From NCBI RefSeq assembly GCF_021134715.1, contig NC_060026.1:1364001-1428000 (forward strand): a stretch of DNA of 64,000 nt. Direction: 5' to 3'. Under the pieces are notes generated by a model. It searched no databases. It worked only from the letters and a program-made list of their open reading frames with translations, and was not told the origin of the DNA. Shown in pieces: positions 12,968 through 25,796 of the stretch (positions are counted from its first letter, which is position 1; each line of letters begins with the position of its first letter). Both the position numbers and the translations under genes were made by a program. The DNA is from Daphnia pulex (Eukaryota; Arthropoda; Branchiopoda; Diplostraca; Daphniidae).

Positions 12968-14186
12968 TTTCAAAATCAAAGCAACACGATATTTCAATAA
13001 AAATCAATTAAATCATTTAAAAAACGCCCGTGACTATAATAACACGTAAACAAGCTCTGGAAACACAAAAAAATAATCTGAATCTTCAAATTCTCGGAAT
13101 ACCAAAGTCGTCTGCTAGATCACAAAGTTGCCAGATGGGATTAAATCGAAACAGTTCCAATTTTTCCAAATTGGTTAATTTACATCTTTCGATGATGTAA
13201 CATTAGTGTAACAAGGGTATTGAGATAACAAAGAATAACTGTGACGTAACAACTATAAATGGTCAATCGAAAAACATTTTGATGTGTTTCTGGCGAAATG
13301 GTTTCCCACGGTCTAAAACATCGTGAGAAAATAGATTACGGGGAACCTGGGCCCAGCAATCGATTGGGGGTGGTGGATTAATCTCTCCCCCTCACCCCAA
13401 TCCAATATGATGAAAACTAATGACGCCGGGTTGATCTTGTTTTATACAACCCCAGTGGGAATTACGAGAGGAGTTAGACGGTGGGGTGAATTATTCGCAC
13501 CACCCCGAAATGTCTGGGTGGGTGCCACATTCTTTCCTGGACAACCGTACTACTGGGCAAATGGTGAGAAAAAAGTGAACGCGCAAGGTCACCCACACCG
13601 GACAGGTCCAGCAGCAGTAGCATAGATATACAGCGGCTCGATTTAAACAACCCACCTGAGATATGCCAAGGGTCTCGACGGATCGGACATAGCGGATGAG
13701 GTGCGAAATCGAAGAATTTTCTCACGATTCCGCCCCAGTACCCAAAAATTATTAATTGTAACTTGTGAATCTATATATCCTGGGCGCCCGTCTTTATTTT
13801 ATTTCGCTCCACCCACACACAGACATCACCCAACCCTCTTGGTCCACCTAAGTATATGTAGCCGGACTGGGTGGCCCAAAGTATTTATTCCCGTTCTGGC
13901 CATCGGCCGAGTATCACCACCAGCTACTTGCAGCACCACCACCAGTTCTTTTCAACTTTTCAAAACTTTCACAGTCAATTTATCCCCCAAACAGAAAATC
14001 GTAACACTTGTACGGCTTTGTTTATATTTTGTTAGTTTAGTGGCCGGCCAGTTCTATGTGTGTGTGTTATGGTGGCTCACTGATTGATTGATTTCTTCCC
14101 GAGTGATTGAGAGGATTCAGTGTGTGTGTGTCTATACTGTTAACGGATTTCTTGTATCTAATCAACTCATCGCCCAATCAAAGAGA
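12968..14186. other. Intergenic region, WASHC4 to Wnt (divergent)
   Basis: Shared upstream region of WASHC4 (-) and the Wnt gene (+). No coding exon seen; open frames here are short and without family resemblance. TG-rich microsatellite-like stretches lie just before the Wnt start (about 14050-14130). Confidence 0.5.
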
Positions 14187-16256
14187 ATGCGCTGTCACTG
14201 GATCAGCAGTGTCTTATTCCTGGCCGTCATCACCATTCCACAATTCGCTTCGTCCACTTGGTGGTAAGTTGAGAGATATCGTTTGTGAGTGAGTGCTGGG
14301 CTTAAGTATATAGATTTCCCCCTACCTGGACGGTGAAGCGGATGGGAAAGGGGTTAACCGATTTAGGGAAGTTGCACTAGTGCTGGATGGCCGGCAACGT
14401 TTATAACGAAATTTTCTAGGATAGTGAGAAACGGTGACAGCCATTTTGCTAGGGTTGCTTCTCTATGCTATATAATCCTGAGGGTTGAAGGGTGTCTCAA
14501 TTTCACGTTCGCTCGATTGCGTCTATGCGATAAGAGCGTGAGTGCGTGTAAATAAGGCTTCCGTAATTACTTATAAAGATACCACCGCTCAGCTCAGCTC
14601 TCGTAATAAGGTAGAGACCAAATCCCCTGGACTATGTGTATAGGTATCATCATAGCATATCGGTCAAACTTTTGGGCACGGATATTATAAACCAATTAGC
14701 ATATTTTAACCAAGAAAATAAAATAAAAAAACCCTTTTTCTGATTTTATTTTTCTTACCATTTTTTGGCCCAGGTTTTTGAGCAAATTTCAACTGGGCAC
14801 GGCGGCTAATCCGCGGATGTATTGCGATCACATTCCGGGCATGGAGCGGAAGCAGAGACGACTCTGCCAGAAGCATCCGGATCACATGGTCCAGGTTGGC
14901 GAGGGAGCCGCCACCGGAATCAAAGAGTGCCAATTCCAATTCCGCCAGCACCGATGGAATTGCTCCACCATCGACAGGGACGCCACCGTCTTTGGCAAAT
15001 CCCTGGTCAAATGTAAGACTCTAATTTATCTTGTATGTACATAAATTTAAAATAAAACTAAACTTGAATCATTTTTTGGGGTTTAAACAGCCGGAAGTCG
15101 AGAAGCGGCTTTTGTGTACGCCATCAGCTCGGCCGGCGTGGTCCATTCGATCTCTCGGGCCTGCAACCGCGGCGACCTATTGAACTGCGCCTGCGACAAG
15201 ACAAGACTGGGCAAGCACCACGACCAGCAAGGCGAATTCGCTTGGGGCGGATGCTCCACCAACGTCCGCTACGGAAGCAATTTCGCCCGTCAGTTCATCG
15301 ATGCCCGCGAGCGCAAGATGAGAGACTCAAGGGCCTTGATGAACCTCCACAACAACCGAGTCGGTCGAAAGGTAATTTAATTTTCACTGGCAATTTCAAT
15401 CGAAATTAACAAATTATTCAACTAAAAAATGAAATAATTAATAGTTAAATGAATTAATATAAATGAATTAAATGAAATGAATTGATTTGAATTGATAGGC
15501 TCTTCACAAATTGATGAGGCATCAATGCAAATGCCACGGAGTGTCGGGCGCCTGCAACGTCCGCACTTGCTGGACGACACTTCCGGAATTCCGCGAAGTC
15601 GGCGCTTACCTGAAGGAGAAATACGACGCCTCGCTGGAGGTCAGTTCCGACCCGTCGGGCACGACCCTCATCACGGCCGACCATCTCAACGACAACCGCA
15701 AGAGTCTCAAGACCAATCCGCCGCAAGTTCACGATCTCGTCTACCTGGAACACTCGTCCGATTACTGCTCCTTTGATCCCCTCACTGGTGAGTTCAACAA
15801 AAAATGCTAATTTGATTCAATCAAATTCATTTAAATATTCAAATAATATTTAAATGAATTAACCAAATAATTCTTTATTAAAATATTCATATGAATTAAA
15901 ATTAAAATATTCAAATTAGATTTAAATTTTATTATTTAAAAAATATTGAAATGAATTAAAACCAAATTATTTATTTTTAAATTTAAAATAAAGGTTCGAT
16001 CGGGACGGCCGGAAGACCGTGTAATAAAACCTCGAAAGGTATCGACGGATGCGATTTGCTGTGCTGCGGACGCGGTTACGACACGAGGCGAGTGCTGGTG
16101 TCGACGCCGTGCAATTGCACGTTCAAGTGGTGCTGCTCGGTCGAGTGCAAGACGTGCACCCAGTGGAAGGACGAGCACTTTTGCAAGCCGCTGCAGTCGT
16201 TCGAACTCAACAAATTCAACGCCACCAAACAGCAGCAGCAGAATCAGAAGAAATGA
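14187..16256 (+). CDS. Wnt2: Wnt ligand, most like Wnt2
   Basis: Secreted lipid-modified morphogen that binds Frizzled receptors. Five exons in phase: 14187-14263, 14774-15012, 15091-15371, 15499-15787, 15994-16256; 382 aa, a normal Wnt length. A signal peptide (residues 1-23) precedes SSTWW. Hallmarks: [38 protein letters not shown], the Wnt signature [10 protein letters not shown] with the palmitoleoylated Ser at about 215, [29 protein letters not shown] and a Cys-rich tail ending [21 protein letters not shown] and GRGYDT favour Wnt2 over Wnt4, which is the main alternative; [11 protein letters not shown] is more Wnt4-like. The first intron (510 bp) is by far the longest. Confidence 0.93.
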
Positions 16257-16850
16257 CACAACCGAATTAAATATTGAATTTTGACTAGACAACAACAAAA
16301 AATAATTTCCAGATATTATTATGTTATTATGAAGTATTTCTTCTTTTTTTTACTTTACCTTTGTCTCGGTGAGCGCATTGATGTACATAGTTCCAATTTT
16401 TAAGTATCTGAACAGAAAAAAAAATTAACTTCTTGAAATGATCGAATCGTCCACGTCTTTTTATTGTCCATTACGAGTTCGGATGAAACTGATTTTCTAC
16501 CATCCAGCAGATGAGTGCCATTTAAGCTTTTGTCGAGAATGGGTGTGACAGAATTGACTCCGTGGCGGATGGTTATTTACTGATGTAGCTCTCCAGCTGA
16601 TAAACAAATTTTCAAATGTTCTTCTCAATTAATATGCAAATGTTTTCCCATTGTTACAAACAATAAAATCGTTTTTGCTGAACTGATGGGCTTTTTAAAT
16701 TTGCAAATATTTATTTAGACGTCGACACGCATTAAAGATTTGCACATTCCGCAGAACCAAAAGACCAATAACTACGGGACTACACCGTACAACCACAAAC
16801 ACTAAACTTCTTGTCGGCTTCTTGTTACTAATTGGGATCAATTGTTAAAA

Positions 16851-18826
16851 TCAAACAAATGTGGCCAGTGACTGGGAAATATCTTCTTCGATGAGAAATC
16901 CATTAAAGTGAGTGTAACTATTAAGTGAGTTATGAAGTGTTACCCCAGGGTCAATCTGCAAAATCTCTAACCATATTTGATCCCCCGCTTGCAAACTTAG
17001 AGTTGATTGCAAAGAAAATGTTTCGTATTCACCAGAGGTATTTGCCTCATCAGCGTAACCATTCGACATAGGATTACCATTCTTCATCAATCGAATCCTT
17101 AAGGCAACCCCAGATGCAGAAGATGGAAGAAATGCAATTCCAGATGCAGAGAAAAAATATTTTCCCGGGCGAGGTGCCGTGAAAATCCAGGTCGATTCGT
17201 TCATGGCTCCACCTACATTCAGTTCCACAATCTCGAATGGAACTGGAACTCCAACTTGATTAAATGGTGAGGTTTTCTTGACGTAAAAATAAGTTGGTGA
17301 TGATTTGAGATCTTCAAACCCGATCCAGCGCTGGAAACCTTTGAATAAGAAAAAAGGCAAATGAAAGTTTTGGAACGTTTCAATCCTGACATTTGAATTT
17401 ACCCGCGTCACTAGGTAACTTGGCAAAGTCACAGTAAACTCTTTCGACCATTGCTATTCCCAGGACGGAATATAATCCGCTCAAAGTGTGTCCCATCCGC
17501 CAGATGTCTTCACACGAAGTTGGCATTCCAGTGACGGCCACTTGGCCGGTACATTCGAAACGTCCTAGTTGATGAATCCCGGACGAAGTTTCCAGTTGAG
17601 TTCGGCCATAATTGAGTCTCGTGACGGGCAGAACTTCCTTATCAGTGATGACTCCTGAATATTTCAAATAATAATCATAGATTAAATTTGTCGAGGAAAT
17701 TATCGTTCTAATACCATCATCGGTTAATGGCACTGAAGCGGCGGAGTCGCAGTTGCATTTGGTGAAAGGATCGACGCAATTTCCATCCAATCCGCACTGG
17801 CAAAGATGGACGTCCGTGTTGTCACCGGCCCAGAAAGTTTTGGCATTTCCATTTCTGTCATTCCACCAGGCGTACGTGATGGTATTGAGCTCCAGCGGTG
17901 CAAAATTGCAATTGTACTATTTAATTATAGACGCTACAGATTAAGTTTACTAACTTAAAAAATAATGAATAAAAATGGCGTATTACTTTAATTGACTGAT
18001 GGCATTCCGTGGAGAGTTGAGCCAGCGCTGTAATTTGTCGACTACTGGCGTTGTAACTAATCGTCCTGGAATAACATCCAGGATCAGCGCAGTGTCCAAC
18101 ATCCATCGGTGACTCACTGTCGTGCGGAATAGCAGTCGATCCTGGAGACAGAAATTGCAGGTAAATTTTACATTATGTGAGTTTAACTAGAATTTAAATT
18201 ACCTTTCGCCATGTCACAGTAGACGTAAATCGGAGCATCGCCAACTCCTTGTCCGTCAGGATCGATCCAGTACATGCCGGAATTCAGCGATGGATCAGCT
18301 GCCCGAGCCTCTCGACAAGTTCTCGGCAAAGAATTTTTAACTGATAATTGACTTGTTGTTTGACGTTGCAGAGCAATTTCTAGCCGAGCAAATTTCTCCA
18401 CTAAAATATCCTGTTCATATTGAGCATTTCAAAAGTTATTTTAGCGGATTATTATTACAACACAGCGCTAATGAGAGGAAACCTACGTGGTATTGAACTT
18501 TGGTTTCCAGTTCAACGTTTTTGGCCTCCAGTGCCGCAACTTTGGTCTCCAGTGCCATAACTTTGGTTTCCAGTTGAACATTCTTTGTCGCCACAACTTC
18601 ATACAAGCTTACCTTTGGAAATAATACAAATAATACAGTCAAATCATATAAACAATATACAGGTGTACGAACTATGCTGAGAACAGTTAAAAGTTTAGGC
18701 CAAACTTACGTAATTTTCAGTTAGTCGTTTCACTTGGTCTTCCAGACTGAGAGCAGCGCTGGTCTGCCAAACCGAAAATAACAAACAAAGACTCAAATGG
18801 ATTAATAAGAATTCCAATTTAGCCAT
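16851..18826 (-). CDS. Secreted coiled-coil / fibrinogen-like / C1q-domain protein
   Basis: Predicted extracellular lectin-like or adhesion protein. Six exons in phase: 18826-18710, 18612-18487, 18410-18203, 18141-17987, 17916-17403, 17338-16851; 535 aa. A signal peptide (about 1-24) is followed by heptad-like repeats LETKVMALETKV (about 45-80), a likely coiled-coil trimeriser. Residues 110-150 contain CREA...SGMYWIDPDG...VYCDMAKG, the start of a fibrinogen or fibrillar-collagen C-terminal type fold, as in neurexin-IV/CNTNAP. The part from 203 to 373 is Cys-rich with an EGF-like CQCGLDGNCVDPFTKCNCD. The C-terminus (about 385-530) has the C1q jelly-roll pattern: GKYFFSASGIAF, ALRIRLMKNG, LQAGDQIWLEI, HFNGFLIEED. 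No exact orthologue is recognised. Convergent with the Wnt gene. Confidence 0.82.
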
Positions 18827-20106
18827 TTTAACTTTTTATAAAGAGCAATCCACTATACGGGGTGTGTCGTTGTAAACTGGTGAGACAAAAGTGATTGATA
18901 TGATATAGACGAGGTTTTTCCCCATTCGAGATAAGACGGTCCAATCAAAGTCCGATCACAATCAGTTAAAAAACAACCATGAGATTTCGTTCAGGTTCTT
19001 AAAATTTACTTTCTCTGGCGGATCGATGCGAAAATATTACAATGATATGTTCCATTCCGAATCGGATCTAATTTCGGCTTTCCCACCACCACAGCGATTA
19101 TCACCTTTTTTTTAATAAGCTAAATATGCAAAGTTAGTATTTACGTACGGTCAATTTGTTACTGTGAATATAAGCATACAGATGCCAATTGCACCCGAAT
19201 TCTTTGGAAAATCTGCAGCTTGACCTACATCGGCTGTACTTGGAAAATCTTGTTTTCGTCCATTTGTCCATTCATCACAGCAATAAAAACCAAAAAAAAA
19301 TTCCAAATGGTTTCCTTCACTTTCACGATATTGGTGAAATTCGCACAAAAATAGTTCAATGATTTTAAAAAATTGGCCAACTATTTCTCAACGAATCTGT
19401 AGCTTCAGCAGTCGAAAAAAAGGTATAAACTATTTCATATACGACAACCAAAAATGAAATTACCACGCGGTGGTTTCTGATAAAATACTCGACTGTTTTA
19501 CCAGCGACACCGTAATATAAAGAAAAATGGTTCATTGCAATCAGTAACGATATTTTCTGGACTTGAATAAACGCCAAATAATCGCAACACTGTTAATACG
19601 AAACTCGACCTCCACGAATAATTGAATGTACGTTACATAAGATGCCACAAAATCTTTAATACTGACCTCCTAAAATTTGATTTCACCATTCTAAACTTGT
19701 TTTCTCTCTTATTTTTACCAGCTAATGACATAACTCTCACAACAAAAGCACCACGTCCTTTTATTACGTCAAGAACTTGTCTCAGCTGGAGATTTTCGCA
19801 AACTGTTCATGTCTCGAACCACGTCCCCACTCATCAACGGTGGGTGGATTTCGTTGAGAAAAACATCTTGCCACATCTTGATCTTGGCACGTGTCGCCTA
19901 AACGACCTTCAACTTGGCCCCAAAAACAAAAAGTCCAAGTTAAGAGAATTCCCAGACGGTAATTTTTCCAATCTGTGTCTACGTGCGTAAGGTAAGGTGG
20001 TTTCCTGGAACGGACATATTTTCCCTATATCGATCAACACAACTAAAGAATCGATTCCAACTGACATCCACTCTATTTATTGGCTGCTTTTGATTTTGTA
20101 CGGTGG
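18827..20106. other. Intergenic region upstream of C1q and FEM1-like A genes
   Basis: Divergent intergenic stretch, AT-rich in its left part. No exon, RNA gene or repeat recognised apart from the promoter elements listed at 20107-20152. Confidence 0.45.
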
Positions 20107-20152
20107 TGACGTCAGCGTGACGTCAATCCTATCCTTTTTTTTTGGTATAAAA
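20107..20152 (+). promoter_or_regulatory. Twin CRE sites and TATA box of FEM1-like gene A
   Basis: Two full TGACGTCA palindromes (20107-20114 and 20118-20125, 11 bp apart) lie about 20 bp upstream of a TATAAAA box (20146-20152), about 145 bp before the chosen ATG at 20297. The TATA box implies a start of transcription near 20178. The CREs suggest CREB/ATF control; this is inference from motif. Confidence 0.6.
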
Positions 20153-20296
20153 CCGCCTTCCGGTCGCCCCCAAAACAGCTGTTTATTATATTAAAGTTTA
20201 TAACATCTCGTGGTGCTCACGTCGTCCGATCGAAACGTCCATTTCCAAACTTTAGATTGGAGACAAGTTATCATCCAATATAACTCGTACGTTCAA

Positions 20297-22428
20297 ATGT
20301 CGACTACTACTACCCCGAATGTGCATCAGATTTTCCTGGCCGTCCACCGAGGATGGATCGATCATTTACGCCGAGTGCTGGAGAAAGATGGCCGGATACT
20401 CAAGAACCTGTGCGAATGCAACGAGCAAAGTGAGACGCCATTGCAGGTGGCCATCCGAGAGCGACAATTCGCAGTGATTGAATTTCTGGTGCAGAACATC
20501 AAGGATCACATCCAAATCGATTGCCATCCGCATTCCAGGTGGGTCAGGCGGATGTCGCCCTTTTCATGGGACAAAATCAATGTCGAATTGTTCGCCATCG
20601 GGCCGGCCGAGTTTGGCAAGGAATTCACCCAGACGTTCGTCCTGCCGTCAGTCGACGTGGCCATTTTGCAGGACATGGCCAGCAGCGATCGGATCGGCAT
20701 CTTCAAATTGATCGAGTACCTGATCGACGTGGCCGATGACGACACGTCCTGGTTCGAATTCTTCCTCAATTCGATGGTGGCCAGCTCGATGGACCGGGCC
20801 CAGAAGATCATCGCCCTGGAACTGATGGGCTCGGCTTTTATTTTAAAAATTCGACTGGCCGATGAGCATTTCGATCCGGACGAAATTTCCGGCGGACTGC
20901 GCGGACTCCAGTGCTGGAAAAAAGCCCTGGAGCTACGCAATTCGACGGCCAATGGCCGCCTATTGATGCCCAAGATCCCGCACGTTCTGTCCATCGCCGC
21001 TCGCAACGCCCTGGGCGATTCGGCCGAAGTGACAACGCCGGAACAATTACAAGAATTGGAAAATCAATTGAGACGACACGATCGACGATCGCTCATCACC
21101 GATCAGGCCTTTCTCGTCATCCAGCGGACGTTTGCCCAGCGCCAGCTGGGCGCCGAGCCCAATCTCTTTCATCTTAAAACCTTGCTGGACTACGGCAAAC
21201 AATTCAAAACGACGGGCGATCATTTCTCCAACACGGAAATCCATTACGGCCGGGCGATCAACATTTCGCTCATGATTATGCAGCAATTCAACCGGGCCGA
21301 TTTCCCCAAATGTTTCCAGGTCTTTGTCGAAGCTTTCCTGCTCTTTGCCAACGTCCTGAACGGACTGGGCCACAAGACGACCAACAACGCCGAGCGGATC
21401 AAAGAGCTGACGTTCGCTCACGTCCTGGAAGCGATCCGATTCGGCTTTATGATCGCCACCAATTTGATTTTATTACCGCCGATCTGCGATCAGCACACCA
21501 TGTGGGAAATGCTGGTCATGAGGAAAATCTATTTGCTGATCGTCACCCTGTTCAAAATGGCCAAACTCGATCCGCCGGAAGGCGAGCGACTCTGCCGAGT
21601 CCTCGGCAATTTCTTCCGCGTCGAACAATTGCGCAACGGATTTTCCAGCCTGCTCCACCTGGCCGTCGAGGGCTTCTTGGCGGCCAGGATCGACGTCACC
21701 GTCCGGGCTGACATTGTCACATTTTTCCTGGACAACGGAGCCGATCCCAAGGGCCTGGACAGAAGTGGCCAATCGCCGCTTCACATTCTGGCGGGAAAAT
21801 GTCAACCGAATTCAAACGAGTTATTCTTCGAGGTGTTCCAGGCCGTCCTGGAAGCCGGTGGGCATTTGGATCAAGTGACACCTGACGGGAAAACGGTCAT
21901 CGACGTCCTGAAGGACAAGAAAAAACAGTTCCAGGATGAATCGCTGGATCCCAGAGTCGACCATTGGATCAACACGGTCATGTCGCTGGAATGTTACTGC
22001 GCTCAGAAAATCCGCCAGGAACATATTCCGTTCGAAGAAGACGAGCAACAGCTTCCGCTTTGCCTGCAGCAATTCATCGAGCAGCACAGCCCACTGAAAA
22101 GCAAACTAGGTGATTATTTGATTATTTTTAAAAAAATTACGTCATCTTGTATTTAATTGAATTAAATAAATTTAAATAAAAATAAAGTCATTTAAAATAA
22201 AAAAAAATATTATTTGATGCAATTAATAAAATTTAATTGAATTGAATTAATTTGGAAATTCGAATTAATTGTTTTTATATACGTACAGAATTCGAGAGGC
22301 CTCCGACGATTGGATTTCCATTTCCCAGCGCTTATCGAGTCCTTCAAGATTCTGCAAACGCGTCTTACATTTCCGTTTTGAGCACGATTTTCAATTATTT
22401 CCGGTCTATTTTTGATTGCAAAATTTGA
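20297..22428 (+). CDS. Divergent FEM1-like ankyrin protein A
   Basis: Related to FEM-1, the CUL2 ubiquitin-ligase substrate receptor. Two exons: 20297-22109 and 22289-22428 (donor after KSKL, acceptor before EFERPP); 650 aa. The N-terminus carries an ankyrin-like unit (SETPLQVAIRERQFAVIEFLV). The middle has the FEM1 pattern: KIIALELMGSAF (FEM1: EKIDALELLGA), GLQCWKKALELRNS (FEM1: WKRAMEMR), then IHYGRAINISLMIMQQF. C-terminal ankyrins follow (FSSLLHLAVEG, FFLDNGADPKGLDRSGQSPLHIL, AVLEAGGHLDQVTPDGKTVIDVL) and then a SLECYCAQKI segment like FEM1's SLKCLAARAV. The N-terminal ankyrin array that binds degrons in FEM1 is reduced to about one to two repeats, so the target probably differs. The start was chosen by analogy with copy C (ATG, TTPNV). 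The short second exon is less certain. Confidence 0.8.
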
Positions 22429-23885
22429 CTAGTTATTTCGGTGACTTTCATTTCAATTATTACTTTTCATAAAAATTTTGGTGGCGGAATTTTATTGTGT
22501 TCATCGCACCTTCCGAGGTTTTGACTAATACACTTTTATCTGGTTCTGGAATGGCGGAATTTAAGTTTAATTTCAAGTGCCCTTTTCCTGTGGAAAGGTC
22601 AAGATTTTCCACATCAAAATCTAAATTTTAAAACAAAAAATTATTCGATGGCAAATCGTTTCAAACGTTTTTTAAAACAAATCTCTTCTGCGCCTTCGAC
22701 GCTTTTCTCCAAAACTGCCTATCCACACAATTTGATAGTTTGGTCGAACTCTCCGTCGAACTCTCCCCCTAGTATTAGATAAACCAAAAAAAAATAAAAG
22801 AATATGCCTAGACAGCGATATGGTGCAGTAAATAAATGTTGTGTACCCGGTGAACCCCACACAAATTATACCCCAATCATTTTTCCACATAAAAAAGGCC
22901 ATAGGCCTAAGGCTTTTATGTTGGTCCGACCTTGAATTTCTACACCAGTTACATAAAGCGCAAATCCTTGGAATTGCACTTTTACGTTGCTTACCAGGTA
23001 ATAATATTTCCTGCACCTGTTGCCTTCGGCCTGTTGGTAGATAACCTCCGTCACTACTTGCAGTCTTCTTCCTAACGCTGTGTCGTACACGGTCGTCCAT
23101 CTGACACTGATGACACTGAAAGGCAAACTGCAAGGTGATTACTTGATTATTATTAAAAAATTACGTCATCTTGTGCATTTAGTCGCAGCGCCTTTGATGG
23201 CTTTGACTAATACACTTTTATCGGGTTCTGGAATGGAAATTATACCGTCATTCATTTGAAGACCAATTGCGAGCAAATAATGATTAAAGTACGCGAGATT
23301 GCGTAACGTTTCGTGCCGTCATTTTCTATTGGAACAGGTTCAAGATTAAAAAAAAAAAAAGTTGAAACTAAACATAAAAATTTAAAACCAAACATATCTA
23401 TGGCAAATCGTTTCAACGTTTTTGAAAAAAGATCAAAAATCTGTGCGCCTTCGTCGCTTTCCTCCATAATTAAATAACGTATCGCACGTCCACCATTTCA
23501 TTCGGTTAGTTTTGTCGACCTCTCCCCCTAGTATTAGATAACCCCCCACCCCCAAAATAAAAATAAATATAGATCTATAGTACACACAACGATGGTGCAG
23601 CATAAATAAATGTTGTGTACTCTGTGAACCCCACACAAATTTCACCCCAACCATTTATCCACCTAAAAAATGCCATAAGGCTTTTATGTTGGTCCAACCT
23701 TGAGTATTTCTACAGCCAGTTACATAAAGCGCAAATCCTTGGAATTGCACTTTTTACTTTGCTTACCTAATATTTTATCGGCTGCACCTGCTGCCTTCCG
23801 GCTGTTTGGTAGAACCTCAGACACTTAGACTTTTAGTCTTCTTCCTGACTCTGTCGTACACAGTCCTCCATCTTAAACTGCTCTC
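22095..23885. repeat. Diverged tandem duplication behind FEM1-like A
   Basis: Two diverged copies of the same segment: about 22095-23115 and 23120-23885. Shared landmarks include GCAAACT..GGTGATTA near 22101/23124, ACGTCATCTTGT near 22139/23163, a TTTTGACTAATACACTTTTATC block near 22520/23200, CCCTAGTATTAG near 22765/23525, and a TACATAAAGCGCAAATCC block near 22950/23720. Unit 2 begins with a copy of the end of FEM1-like A exon 1. It is probably the relic of an unequal crossover that duplicated the 3' end of gene A. No intact coding sequence survives. Confidence 0.7.
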
Positions 23886-24006
23886 CCAGTTTCTATTACG
23901 TAAGCGATTGAATCTTTCAAATTTGTTTCTAAAAATTCAGACAATCGTCACATGTCAATTCAATTGTCATCTGACAGCCAAAATCGTTTCAAATATATTT
24001 TAAAAA

Positions 24007-25796
24007 ATGGTTGAATCTAACGTGTTGGACCTCGTTTCCCAAGCAGTAAGTCGAGGTTCGATCGCCGAATTAAATCAACTACGCAAAAATTACAATTGGA
24101 TAGCGATACCTATTCATTATGTAACCCAGTCTTTGGGCCAAGAAACCGAAACGGCCCTGCAACTGAGTGTCAGAAACGGACACTACGACGTCGTCGAGTT
24201 CCTAGTCGGTGAATTGAAATATCAAATTTATCCCGAATGGCTGAAATCGATCGACACAGCAGTCCCGTCTAATTTCAACTGGACGAGTTTGAATTTCAAC
24301 AAAATTCTTCCACCGCTCGTTGTCCAGTCACCAGAGATGGAAGTCATCCGCGATATCGCCAACCAAATTCCAATCATCAAAGTCCTTGAATATCTGATCG
24401 ATCCGGCCAGCGACGAGCCCTGTCAGTGGCTGGAATTTGTCTTGAATTCGATCATGGCCAGTTCGGCCAGCCGGACGGACAAGATCATGGCGTTCGAACT
24501 GATGGGCGTCACCTTCGTCTTCAAGCCGAGAAACGGCGTCTGGAGGGGAGTCCAGTGCTGGGAACAGGCCATGGCCCTTCGCTACTCGACGGTTGGCGAT
24601 CAATCAGCGATCCCGATCATTCCCGATCTAGCGGCCAGCTCATTATTCGTCGATCGCAAGAAGCTCATCGCTTCACCAATGTCTCTCCAGAAATTCAAAG
24701 GCGAATGGCGACTCCGCTACAATCTGCTGGACGCTCACACTCAAGCCCTGGCCGTCAGCCAGAGGATCGTCAATCAATGCGGGCAGACGGGTCCTCATTC
24801 GTTCCACCTGGAACATTTGATGCGCTACGCTTATCGCTGCTACATCCACGAGAATCAATTGAATTGCTCGATGAACATTGCGCTGATGATCCTCCGGCAA
24901 ACGGAAGAGTTTCATTCGAACTCTTCTCCCAACTGCATCCGCATCTTCGTCGAAACCCTGGACCTGCTTGTCCATTGTTTGAAGCACAATAAAACAAGTG
25001 AAGAATTATCGTTCGCCAATCTCTTGGTGGTCGTCAAATTCGGACTGGCCATTTTGGTGAATGTCATGCTGTTGTCGCCCGTCGTTCGGGCGACCATCGA
25101 TCGCTGGCAGTTCAGCATTCTGGATAAAATCCATCGTTTGATTACAGAGCATCTTGGACACTGTCGTAATAATCCAGCGGAAATCCAACAGCTCAAAGAT
25201 TGTCTCTCGCCGTATTTCCGCGCCAATAATTTGAAAAGGTTCACCAGTCTTCTTCACTTGGCCATCAGTAGCAAAGGGACGACGGACGGCCGTCAAATCT
25301 TGCCCATCACCCAGCTGTTCCTGGAAGCCGGAGCCGATCCGACCGGAATCGACACCAACGGCAAAACTCCGTTGCATCTTTTATCCGAAAATCAGGATTG
25401 GTTTCAATCCGATCCGGAATCGTACGAGCAAGTGTTTCAGACCTTGCTGGATGCCGGATGCTTCCTCGACCAATCGATACGGGTGGACAAAACATTTCTG
25501 AGCCTTTTAAACGACCAGAAATCCAAATGCGTTTCGAAATTCCGTTTCCATCACTACCTGGATCCGCTGGTCAATGTCGTCCTACCACTGGCCTGCATTT
25601 GCGCCAAAGTCATCCGCCGCAATCGAATTTCGTTAGAAGGTCGACTTCCGCCGCAGCTGCAATCGTTTGTCAGCCGTCACAGCGCCATGGATGGAAGGTA
25701 TTATTGCATATTAATGACAGGGTAATCAGTCATATAATAGGGTTATCTAATTTTTATTTTTTTATTTGTTTGCCTATTAGATTACGCAATATCTAA
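24007..25796 (+). CDS. Divergent FEM1-like ankyrin protein B
   Basis: Paralogue of gene A. Exon 24007-25697 plus a likely 16 bp terminal exon 25781-25796 (568 aa). Without splicing the frame would stop at 25725, so the small exon is a weak call. N-terminal ankyrin-like ETALQLSVRNGHYDVVEFLV, central KIMAFELMGVTF and GVQCWEQAMALRYST, then CSMNIALMIL, C-terminal FTSLLHLAIS, LFLEAGADPTGIDTNGKTPLHLL, TLLDAGCFLDQSIRVDKTFL, and LACICAKVIRRNRI closing as in FEM1. It is the shortest of the three copies in its middle region. Same strand as A and C and as timeless, which it precedes. Confidence 0.78.

Noticed and set aside
20478-22087. Antisense and alternate-frame ORFs across FEM1-like A
   Set aside because: Shadows of the real frame; the same pattern recurs in copies B and C at the same relative places.
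22672-23133. Minus-strand ORFs of 153 and 86 codons in the tandem relic
   Set aside because: The equivalent frame is broken in the second unit and no family is recognisable; better explained as duplicated noncoding sequence.
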